A stretch of DNA of 5,679 nt from an archaeon. GTDB taxonomy: Archaea > Thermoproteota > Nitrososphaeria > Nitrososphaerales > Nitrosopumilaceae. Of the stretch, positions 1 through 5,613 are shown one piece after another. The position numbers and the translations under genes are program-made. The notes under the pieces were generated by a model that made no database searches, was not told the origin of the DNA, and saw only the letters and a list, made by a program, of their open reading frames with translations. Each line of letters starts with the position of its first letter. The first letter of the stretch is position 1. The stretch is from assembly GCA_021824845.1 (NCBI GenBank), contig JAKAJY010000089.1, forward strand, positions 1-5,679, read 5' to 3'.

Positions 1-1281
1 GTATGGGTTGAACTGGCAAAACTGGACATTGTCTTTGTATTTTTTCTTCACTCTGTTGTAATCGCCTGAGAGATAGAATGGCTTGTCTGATGCATCTCTC
101 AGTATTACTAGTTCCTTTTTGTCGGTTTTGAAATTTCTCACTGTTTTGTGATATGTTATGATTTCTGGCCTGAACTGATCTTCTGGAGTGTACAGGAACA
201 GGGCTTTGTCCTTGAACTTTGGTGTGGTTTTTGCCAAAAACTCGGAATTTGCGGTAAAGACTTCTAGTGTTTCGTATAGTTTTGGATGCGCCTTTATCTT
301 TTTGACAATGTATTCCCAGAGCCGCCCTTCATGGATTGCCTCCTTTGTACGGTCGACTTCGGACTTGATTGCATATAGGTTGTGCAGCGCTATTTGTGGG
401 ATTCGCTCATCAGATGGTAATTCTGAGAGTGATTTTGGGGTGTATTTTGTGCAGACCTCACAATTGCATCCAAAATACTGCATTTCGGTGAGGTGGTTTG
501 TCCTATCGTCTGAGATATACCTGTCATGTTTTGCGTATAACATGTAGGATGCTGAATCAAACGTGTCATAGCCTAGTGCAATGGCAATTGGAATTGTTAA
601 TGGATGACCTGCCCCAAAAAGATGCAGCGGTATAGAGTCTGGAATTAACTTCTTTGCCTCTAGGATTATTTTTGCAAGCAATCCGTACTCATATGACTCC
701 ATTACCTCAACTGGGCTGCCAAAGGCAAGCATTTGGTATCCCTGCTCTAGTAGTGTGCTAGTTGACTTTCTCACCAAATTCAGGTGTTCTGCTCCTTGGA
801 TAGGCCCAACCCAGATTTGGCCATTGTCTTTTTTTGTATCAATAGTTTTCTTTGTTACTTGTAAGGTGTGATCAACGTAGCTTTTTGCTTTTTTCTTTGG
901 CAGGCCATAACCTGTTGGCTTGTCCAGCGGGATGGCAATATCTGTCATTATCTTTTGCTCAAACTCTGCCATGTTTTCCGGCGTTACATCCACTTGGCCA
1001 TACTCTAAGACCTGGTATCCACCAGAGTCTGTCATTACGCTGCCATCAAATTTTATTATATCATGAATGCCTCGCTTTGTTGCTTCATCACCCCATCGTT
1101 TCATGGTGATGTAGGCGTTTGTGATGACCAGATCAAAGCCCATCTGCTTTAGCTTGTCAGCTGGGACGCTTTGTTTTACTGGATGCACAACTGGAACAAA
1201 CGCAGGAGTTTCTACCTTGCCGTGGTTGGTTTGTAATATTGCAATTCTTGCAGCCAAGTCTGTCTTTAGAATCTCAAACAT
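1..1281 (-). CDS. tgtA: Archaeosine tRNA-guanine transglycosylase TgtA (3' end off the window)
   Basis: This enzyme swaps guanine 15 in the D-loop of tRNA for preQ0, the first tRNA-level step to archaeosine. I translated 427 residues from ATG 1281 with no stop before the window edge. The TIM-barrel catalytic domain fills about residues 1-345. It shows the substrate-pocket motif DSGGYQ (85-90), the GAGHP loop (223-227) and GYDTFDSASY, whose first Asp (239) matches the nucleophile of the Pyrococcus enzyme. The zinc site is complete: C272, C274, C277 and H300. The remainder is the start of the archaeal C-terminal extension; any PUA domain would lie outside the window. The start is 4 nt after the stop of the upstream kinase gene, so the two are probably cotranscribed. 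A GTGATC stretch overlapping that stop could pair with the 16S rRNA tail. Identification is secure; only the missing C-terminus is unknown. Confidence 0.96.
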   Translation of the reverse strand, partial: MFEILKTDLAARIAILQTNHGKVETPAFVPVVHPVKQSVPADKLKQMGFDLVITNAYITMKRWGDEATKRGIHDIIKFDGSVMTDSGGYQVLEYGQVDVTPENMAEFEQKIMTDIAIPLDKPTGYGLPKKKAKSYVDHTLQVTKKTIDTKKDNGQIWVGPIQGAEHLNLVRKSTSTLLEQGYQMLAFGSPVEVMESYEYGLLAKIILEAKKLIPDSIPLHLFGAGHPLTIPIAIALGYDTFDSASYMLYAKHDRYISDDRTNHLTEMQYFGCNCEVCTKYTPKSLSELPSDERIPQIALHNLYAIKSEVDRTKEAIHEGRLWEYIVKKIKAHPKLYETLEVFTANSEFLAKTTPKFKDKALFLYTPEDQFRPEIITYHKTVRNFKTDKKELVILRDASDKPFYLSGDYNRVKKKYKDNVQFCQFNPY

Positions 1282-1283
1282 GT

Positions 1284-1289
1284 GATCAC
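1284..1289 (-). promoter_or_regulatory. Possible ribosome-binding site of tgtA
   Basis: On the minus strand GTGATC lies 2 nt before the tgtA ATG and contains the TGA stop of the upstream gene. It matches the 3' part of the archaeal Shine-Dalgarno complement (AGGAGGTGATC), placing the expected pairing about 7 nt from the start codon. The match is only six bases, so this is suggestive. It supports ATG 1281 as an internal operon start. Confidence 0.4.
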
Positions 1290-1840
1290 TTTTTGTTTGG
1301 GAAGAACTTGGCAAGATCGCCTTTGTTTGCAACCAGATCCAGCCAGTCTACCTCATCTCCTTTGAACTTGCGTTTTATCGCAAGCATTATCTTGTTTATG
1401 ATCTGATTTGGGGAAAGATTTGTTGCATTGATCTGGCGTGTTTTTTTCATGCCAAATCTTGCTATACTGTCATATTCTATTATGCCTAAAATTTCACTAC
1501 CTAAATTTTCAATGATCTTTTTCTGGGTATATTTTCTTTTTTTGTAAATGGGGACTAGCTTGTATGGATTTTTTCTTAGTATTATGGCAAGATTTAGCTG
1601 TGATTTTTCTATTACATATGGAGCAAGATGTCCTACAACTATGGTGTCTTTTTTTACGAGTTTTTTTGTTATTTTTACCAGCTTCTTTGTATCAACATCT
1701 AGTATATGATCACGTTTTTGATAGACCTTATTTTGTATGGCAATTCGGTTAAGATCTAGAATTGGGAATCCAAGTTTTTGAGACAGTTTTTTTGATATGG
1801 TGTGTTTGCCGACCCCTGGATTACCGGTAATCACTATCAT
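1286..1840 (-). CDS. Fap7-like adenylate kinase / ATPase (COG1936-type), Lys-rich
   Basis: This is a P-loop NMP kinase of 184 residues, the usual size for the archaeal Fap7/adenylate kinase family. In known members (yeast Fap7, human hCINAP/AK6, archaeal Fap7) the protein binds ribosomal protein uS11 and uses ATP in final small-subunit rRNA maturation; it also has adenylate kinase activity. Visible features are the N-terminal beta strand with Walker A GNPGVGKHT (residues 6-14), a VGHLAPYV segment near 69-76 at the family's D/E-x-H position, and a lid-like stretch (about 89-115) with RKNPYK then KRKYTQKKIIEN. The first Ser/Thr after the Walker Lys is His, followed by Thr. Lysine is about 17% of residues (31 of 184) and the gene is AT-richer than its neighbours on the lines I sampled. 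It starts at ATG 1840 next to a divergent promoter and is first in a unit with tgtA. Family assignment is good; physiological substrate is inferred. Confidence 0.85.
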   Translation of the reverse strand: MIVITGNPGVGKHTISKKLSQKLGFPILDLNRIAIQNKVYQKRDHILDVDTKKLVKITKKLVKKDTIVVGHLAPYVIEKSQLNLAIILRKNPYKLVPIYKKRKYTQKKIIENLGSEILGIIEYDSIARFGMKKTRQINATNLSPNQIINKIMLAIKRKFKGDEVDWLDLVANKGDLAKFFPNKK

Positions 1841-1862
1841 GTATGGGTTGGAATTAGCTCCA

Positions 1863-1869
1863 CATTAAA
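1863..1869 (-). promoter_or_regulatory. TATA-like box for the kinase-tgtA unit
   Basis: On the minus strand TTTAATG is centred about 26 nt upstream of ATG 1840. Archaeal TATA boxes lie about 25-30 nt before the transcription start, so this spacing predicts a leaderless or nearly leaderless mRNA. No Shine-Dalgarno sequence precedes the ATG, which agrees. It rests on base composition and spacing only. Confidence 0.45.
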
Positions 1870-1881
1870 CAATTTCTGTAA

Positions 1882-1890
1882 TACTAATAA
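1882..1890 (+). promoter_or_regulatory. TATA-like box for the GTPase-kae1 unit
   Basis: TACTAATAA is centred about 29 nt before ATG 1915, the spacing expected for a leaderless archaeal transcript. It is followed by a T-rich run (1901-1907) just ahead of the start. The box is a weak match to a TATA consensus, so it is less certain than its spacing suggests. It lies about 20 bp from the opposing TATA-like box. Confidence 0.4.
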
Positions 1891-1914
1891 GAAGTAGCGA
1901 TTTTTTTCATTTTG

Positions 1915-3108
1915 ATGTTTATTGGATTGCTTGGCAAGGCAAATGTTGGCAAATCCACATTCTTTTCCGCGGCAACAGAAACAACTGTAGCAATTGGGAA
2001 CTATCCGTTTACGACAATAGAGCCAAACGTTGGGGTAACACACGTCAAGACAAAATGCGCATGCAAGCACTTTGGGATAACACACCAAAATCCGTCATGT
2101 TTAGATGGTGTAAGACTAGTCCCAGTCAAAATAATCGATGTGGCAGGACTTGTGCCTGGCGCCCATGAAGGAAAGGGACTGGGCAACAAATTCCTAGACG
2201 ATGCAAGACAGGCAGATGTGCTGATTCATGTGGTGGATGTGGCAGGAACTACCGACATTCAGGGACAGCCAGTACCGCCGGGAACTCATAACCCACTTGA
2301 GGATGTAGAGTTTGTGGAAAATGAATTCAATCAGTGGTTTAAGCAAATCTTGATGCGGGAATGGCAAAAACTACTCAAAGAAATACTTCAAAAAACTGCA
2401 ACCCTGGTGGAAGGAATCACAAGACGGTTTTCTGGTTTGGGGGTAAACGAGTTTGAGGTATCTGATATTCTAAAAGAGACCGGGCTTGGCATGAAAAAAC
2501 CAACAGAATGGAGTGAGGATGACATTACACTGTTTGTTACCAAGCTGCGCAAAAAAACAAAACCCGTGCTTATTGCTGCAAACAAGGCAGATCTATGCAA
2601 GGATCTCTCCATTATAGATAAAATAAAAAAAGAAAACCATGTTGTTACGTGTAGTGCTGAATCTGAATTTTTGCTTCGTAAGGCAGCAAAGGCAGGTCTG
2701 ATAAAATATGTCTCGGGTGATTCTTCCTTTGTCATATCTGATGAATCCACAATAAATCCACAGCAAAAACAAGCACTCGATCTGGTCAAAGCTGTACTAA
2801 CAAAGATTCACACGACTGGTGTGCAAGAGGCAATTAATCATGCAGTATTTGATGTTCTAAAATTCATCACCGTTTATCCTGTTGAGGATGAGGCCAAACT
2901 CTCAAACAAGGACGGAGTTGTACTGCCTGATGCGAGACTACTTCCAATTGGATCTACTGCAAAAGACCTAGCAGGTACAATACATGCGGATCTGGCAAAG
3001 GGATTCTTGCACGCAATAGACGCAAAAACAAAGCAAAGAATCGGCGGAGATCACATCCTCAAAGACGGCGATGTCATCAAAATTATATCTGCCATGAGTC
3101 GTGGATAG
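1915..3108 (+). CDS. YchF-family TGS-domain GTPase, archaeal/fungal Ygr210 type
   Basis: This is an Obg-superfamily P-loop GTPase of 397 residues, a predicted translation or ribosome-associated factor. It carries G1 GKANVGKST (residues 7-15), G3 DVAG (75-78) followed by the family signature LVPGAHEGKGLGN, G4 NKAD (223-226) and a G5-like SAE (247-249). The last 75-80 residues form a TGS domain, a likely RNA-binding module. The intact NKAD predicts guanine specificity, unlike bacterial YchF and human OLA1, which have an altered G4 and prefer ATP. An insertion between G2 and G3 contains C48, C50, H52, H57 and C62, a possible metal knuckle at a position where related archaeal and fungal proteins, as I recall them, are Cys-rich. 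I chose ATG 1915 because an in-frame TTG one codon earlier adds only one residue. kae1 follows 3 nt after the stop, so the two are probably one transcript. Family is secure; the cellular role is only partly known. Confidence 0.93.
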   Translation: MFIGLLGKANVGKSTFFSAATETTVAIGNYPFTTIEPNVGVTHVKTKCACKHFGITHQNPSCLDGVRLVPVKIIDVAGLVPGAHEGKGLGNKFLDDARQADVLIHVVDVAGTTDIQGQPVPPGTHNPLEDVEFVENEFNQWFKQILMREWQKLLKEILQKTATLVEGITRRFSGLGVNEFEVSDILKETGLGMKKPTEWSEDDITLFVTKLRKKTKPVLIAANKADLCKDLSIIDKIKKENHVVTCSAESEFLLRKAAKAGLIKYVSGDSSFVISDESTINPQQKQALDLVKAVLTKIHTTGVQEAINHAVFDVLKFITVYPVEDEAKLSNKDGVVLPDARLLPIGSTAKDLAGTIHADLAKGFLHAIDAKTKQRIGGDHILKDGDVIKIISAMSRG

Positions 3109-3111
3109 AAA

Positions 3112-4092
3112 ATGATCTGCCTTGGGATTGAAAGCACCGCTCACACATTTTCATGCGCTATTGTGGAAAAACGCGGTAACAAGGGTAAAATTCTATCCGA
3201 TGTGAGGAGAATTTACCGACCTCAAGACGGCCAAGGAATCCATCCCCGCGAAGCATCAAGACATCACATTGAGCACAGCTCCGAGGTCTTGTCTGAATGT
3301 GTTCGTCAGGCAAATCTTTCCATCAAAGACATCGATTTGATATCATATTCTGCGGGCCCAGGTCTTGGACCGTGCCTTCGTGTATCGGGGGTAGTTGCAA
3401 GGACAATCTCTTCATACTATAAAATTCCAATATATCCAGTAAACCACGCAATAGGCCACATTGAGCTTGGCAAGATGCTCACCGGCGCAAAGGATCCATT
3501 GACGTTGTTGGTGTCTGGAGGACACACGATGCTTGCTGCATTTAAGCAAAAAAAATGGAGAATATTTGGAGAAACACTTGATATCACACTGGGACAATTA
3601 CTGGATCAGTTTGGACGCTCACTTGGATTTGCATCACCGTGCGGAAAAAAAATCGAGGAGCTTGCTGGCAAATCTGAAAAATACATCGAGCTACCATACG
3701 TTGTAAAGGGAAATGATGTGTCGTTTTCTGGATTGATGTCTGCTGCAAAAAGAATATCTAAAAACAAGGAGGATGCGTGTTACTCTTTACAGGAAACCGC
3801 GTTTGCAATGATTGGAGAAGCAGCTGAGCGTGCCTTATCATTTACAGAAAAAAAGGAATTGCTAATAGTTGGCGGAGTCGCAGCAAACAAAAGATTATCT
3901 CAAATCTTTAAGCAAATATGTGCAAGACAAAAGGCCAAATTCTTTGTTGCACCAATACAATATTCTGGCGATTGTGGTTCCCAGATTGCATGGACCGGAC
4001 TATTGCAGGCAACTGCAAAAAAAGGTGTTTCACTCAAGGACACATTTGTTAGACAATCTTGGAGACTAGATACGGTACAGATTGACTATTGA
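3112..4092 (+). CDS. kae1: Kae1, KEOPS subunit for tRNA t6A37 (TsaD/Kae1/Qri7 family)
   Basis: Kae1 transfers the threonylcarbamoyl group from TC-AMP to A37 of ANN-decoding tRNAs, working with Bud32, Cgi121 and Pcc1 in KEOPS. The 326-residue length is normal. The ASKHA fold shows GIESTAHTF (5-13), HHIEH (51-55), SAGPGLGPCLRV (80-91), the metal-binding NHAIGHIE (H112, H116), VSGGHT (134-139), FGETLDITLGQLLDQFGRSLG (about 152-172), VSFSGL (203-208), VGGVAANKRL (253-262) and SGDCGSQIAWTG (285-296), with metal ligand D287. Archaeal-type features, such as FGETLD and LPYVVKG, place it with Kae1 and not bacterial TsaD. Two sites differ from the archaeal norm: VSGGHT in place of YVSGGNT, and GDCGSQ in place of GDNGAM. 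The start is 3 nt after the GTPase stop. The last 7 nt overlap the convergent GRAM/PH-like gene. bud32 lies about 360 nt downstream on the same strand. Confidence 0.96.
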   Translation: MICLGIESTAHTFSCAIVEKRGNKGKILSDVRRIYRPQDGQGIHPREASRHHIEHSSEVLSECVRQANLSIKDIDLISYSAGPGLGPCLRVSGVVARTISSYYKIPIYPVNHAIGHIELGKMLTGAKDPLTLLVSGGHTMLAAFKQKKWRIFGETLDITLGQLLDQFGRSLGFASPCGKKIEELAGKSEKYIELPYVVKGNDVSFSGLMSAAKRISKNKEDACYSLQETAFAMIGEAAERALSFTEKKELLIVGGVAANKRLSQIFKQICARQKAKFFVAPIQYSGDCGSQIAWTGLLQATAKKGVSLKDTFVRQSWRLDTVQIDY

Positions 4093-4412
4093 GGCTTGTA
4101 ATCGTTTATTGCCTTTTGAATGTCTTTTTGCCAGCTTCCGGTGCTAAAGACTCCGAACTTGTAGTCTTGCTCACCGTCTTTGGTTTTTGCTCTGATGCAT
4201 GCTTTTTTAATGAATAATCCCTCCTTCCAGACCTTTGTGATCTCATTTAGTGGAACATCCAAAATGGTTTCGTCTACTCGCTTTGTAAAGTCTGCAATCC
4301 TACCACGAGTTTTATCAAATGCAATTCTTTTGTTAGTTAGTGTAAGAATTCCGGCACCTAGCGTGTCTTCGTTGCAGTCTTCTTGTTTTAGTCGTTTTTC
4401 GGATTCATCCAT
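4086..4412 (-). CDS. Small GRAM/PH-like domain protein, function unknown
   Basis: This gene encodes 108 residues with no signal peptide or membrane segment visible. A short charged N-terminus (1-17, rich in Asp/Glu/Lys) leads into GAGILTLTNKRIAF (19-32), the pattern of the paired beta strands that open GRAM and bacterial PH-like domains (G-x-L-x-L-T-N-x-R-h-x-F). Next come ILDVPLNEITKVWKEG (50-65), IKKACIRAKTKDG (68-80) and YKFGVFSTGSWQKDIQKAI (84-102), which fit further strands and the closing helix with its conserved Trp (94). The whole protein is about one such domain. An in-frame TAA at 4422-4424 lies about 10 nt upstream, fixing ATG 4412 as the start. It converges on kae1 with a 7-nt overlap and diverges from bud32 over 39 nt. 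A protein- or lipid-binding role is possible, but none can be read from the sequence. Confidence 0.75.
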   Translation of the reverse strand: MDESEKRLKQEDCNEDTLGAGILTLTNKRIAFDKTRGRIADFTKRVDETILDVPLNEITKVWKEGLFIKKACIRAKTKDGEQDYKFGVFSTGSWQKDIQKAINDYKPQ

Positions 4413-4419
4413 GACTAGA

Positions 4420-4427
4420 TTTTAATT
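4420..4427 (+). promoter_or_regulatory. TATA-like box for bud32
   Basis: TTTTAATT is centred about 28 nt upstream of ATG 4452, the spacing expected for a leaderless archaeal mRNA. No Shine-Dalgarno sequence precedes that ATG. This helps choose ATG 4452 over the upstream in-frame TTG at 4437, which would fall inside the promoter region. Confidence 0.5.
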
Positions 4428-4439
4428 CGATTTGATTTG

Positions 4440-4447
4440 GTTATATC
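4440..4447 (-). promoter_or_regulatory. TATA-like box for the GRAM/PH-like gene
   Basis: On the minus strand GATATAAC is centred about 32 nt upstream of ATG 4412, allowing a very short or absent leader. It lies within 12 nt of the bud32 ATG, so the two opposing promoters physically overlap. The call rests on composition and spacing. Confidence 0.4.
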
Positions 4448-4451
4448 TTTA

Positions 4452-5072
4452 ATGAAGCTGCTAAAAAAGGGTGCAGAGGGCGACATTTATCTTACAAAGT
4501 TTGAAGATCACACCGCAATTCTCAAGACACGCAAGAAAAAACCATACCGACATCCTCAACTTGATTCTCGTATCCGAAAACAAAGAACAATTAGAGAATC
4601 AACCATACTATCTGAAGTAAAATCATTGGGAGTTAGGACTCCACTGGTATACAGAGTAAACCAAAATGATTGTACCATACTGATGCAGCAAATCAATGGC
4701 ATTCTGGCAAGAGATCTTGTCGGCATAAAACTGCAATCCGCATGTGTGGAAATCGGCAAAATAACTGCAACACTACACAAGTCTGGAATAATCCATGGAG
4801 ATCTTACGACATCTAATTTCATATCGCACCAAAACAAGATCTATGCAATTGACTTTGGCCTTGCGCAAAAATCCATCAGAACAGAAGATCATGCAGTCGA
4901 TCTTAGGTTGTTCAAGGAAATTCTTGGTAGTGCACATGTTGATGTAATGGATTTACTTTGGGAAGCATTCCTTAGGGGATACAGATCGGTCGTGGGACCT
5001 GAACGATTCAACAAGGTACTAAATCATGTTGGCATAATAGAAAGCAGGGGACGATATGCGCGAATGGAGTGA
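4452..5072 (+). CDS. bud32: Bud32, KEOPS atypical kinase/ATPase (PRPK family)
   Basis: Bud32 is the small RIO-like kinase subunit of KEOPS; its ATPase activity supports t6A synthesis by Kae1. From ATG 4452 the protein has 206 residues, typical of a stand-alone archaeal Bud32. It shows the short glycine loop KKGAEGDIY (5-13), catalytic Lys 25, the family stretch KKPYRHPQLD (29-38), helix C Glu 49, the catalytic loop HGDLTTSN (115-122) with D117 and N122, the metal-binding DFG (134-136) and an Arg-rich C-terminal tail RGRYARME (199-206), a segment that in the family contacts Kae1 or tRNA. The hinge reads LMQQINGI where many homologues have Met-Glu, so Gln replaces Glu. An in-frame TTG at 4437 would add five residues, but ATG gives the normal N-terminus. 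The downstream pyrophosphatase gene overlaps its 3' end by 17 nt. Unlike many euryarchaea, Kae1 and Bud32 are not fused here. Confidence 0.94.
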   Translation: MKLLKKGAEGDIYLTKFEDHTAILKTRKKKPYRHPQLDSRIRKQRTIRESTILSEVKSLGVRTPLVYRVNQNDCTILMQQINGILARDLVGIKLQSACVEIGKITATLHKSGIIHGDLTTSNFISHQNKIYAIDFGLAQKSIRTEDHAVDLRLFKEILGSAHVDVMDLLWEAFLRGYRSVVGPERFNKVLNHVGIIESRGRYARME

Positions 5073-5613
5073 TGTGTATTTTGTGTCATCAAACAGGCAC
5101 AAGTATCTGGAGGCAAAAGAGATTCTCTCATCATTTGGAATACGACTTTACTTTTTCAAATCAAATCTAATGGAAATTCAATCAAACTCTCTATCTGAGA
5201 TTGCGACTGCAAAAGCATTGGATGCTTTTACCAAATGCAAAAAGCCAATGATAATAGAAGATGATGCCCTGATCATACCATCTCTTGGAGGCTTTCCAGG
5301 ACCTTACTCGTCATATGTGTTTGATACAATAGGAAATCTTGGTGTGATGCAACTAGTAAAAAAGGACAGGAAGGCGAAATTTTGCGCCACAATTTCATAC
5401 TGTGATAAGGCCAAAAAACCAATTCTTTTTGAGGGAATAACACCAGGTAAAATATCAAAAAAAATTCAGGGCATGGGATGGGGGTACGATCCAATATTCA
5501 TTCCGCAAGGAAAGACCAAGACTTATGCGCAGATTCCTGACAAAAACACCCTGTCTCATAGATATCGTGCACTGGAAAAGTTTGCTAGCTGGTTTGTGCG
5601 TAAGCGGCAATAA
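5056..5613 (+). CDS. XTP/dITP pyrophosphatase, RdgB/HAM1 (ITPase) family
   Basis: This enzyme hydrolyses dITP, ITP and XTP to the monophosphate plus pyrophosphate, keeping deaminated purines out of DNA and RNA. The 185-residue length is usual. Family motifs are all present: SSNRHK (11-16) for phosphate binding, EDDALIIPSLGGFPGPYSS (68-86), GMGWGYDPIF (139-148) and SHRYRAL (167-173). In the acidic metal-binding motif the common EDSGL is EDDAL here. The start is ambiguous. ATG 5056 lies inside bud32 (17-nt overlap) and has an AGGGGA stretch 4 nt upstream. GTG 5074 begins 1 nt after the bud32 stop, removes six residues, and gives the typical N-terminus (V/M-YFVSSN); it is preceded by GGAGTGAT. 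Either way it is translationally coupled to bud32. Its 3' end overlaps a convergent partial reading frame by 29 nt. Confidence 0.94.
   Translation: MREWSDVYFVSSNRHKYLEAKEILSSFGIRLYFFKSNLMEIQSNSLSEIATAKALDAFTKCKKPMIIEDDALIIPSLGGFPGPYSSYVFDTIGNLGVMQLVKKDRKAKFCATISYCDKAKKPILFEGITPGKISKKIQGMGWGYDPIFIPQGKTKTYAQIPDKNTLSHRYRALEKFASWFVRKRQ

Noticed and set aside
188..547. Plus-strand open frame of 119 codons
   Set aside because: It lies fully antisense to tgtA, whose minus-strand frame has all catalytic and zinc residues. Its translation is Ser/Phe/Cys-rich and resembles no family.
852..1109. Plus-strand open frame of 85 codons
   Set aside because: Antisense to the tgtA catalytic domain, with Leu/His/Cys-rich shadow composition and no motif.
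1841..1850. Ten-base sequence identical to positions 1-10 (GTATGGGTTG)
   Set aside because: One copy is coding sequence in tgtA and the other sits at the kinase start. A single 10-mer match at an arbitrary window edge is not enough for a repeat or attachment site.
1900..1913. T-rich run that could be an archaeal terminator
   Set aside because: It lies directly before the GTPase start, between divergent genes, so no upstream plus-strand transcript needs to end there. It fits better as an initiation region.
1837..2088. Minus-strand Cys-rich frame reaching across the divergent promoter
   Set aside because: It overlaps both the GTPase N-terminus and the promoter region. The Cys content comes from reading the antisense of Ala/Thr-rich codons.
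2388..2789. Minus-strand open frame of 133 codons
   Set aside because: Antisense to the middle of the TGS GTPase, including its NKAD motif; Ser/Phe-rich shadow translation.
4180..4425. Plus-strand open frame of 81 codons between kae1 and bud32
   Set aside because: It is antisense to the GRAM/PH-like gene, which has the better protein pattern, a bounded start and a plausible promoter. The plus frame is Ser/Phe-rich without motifs.
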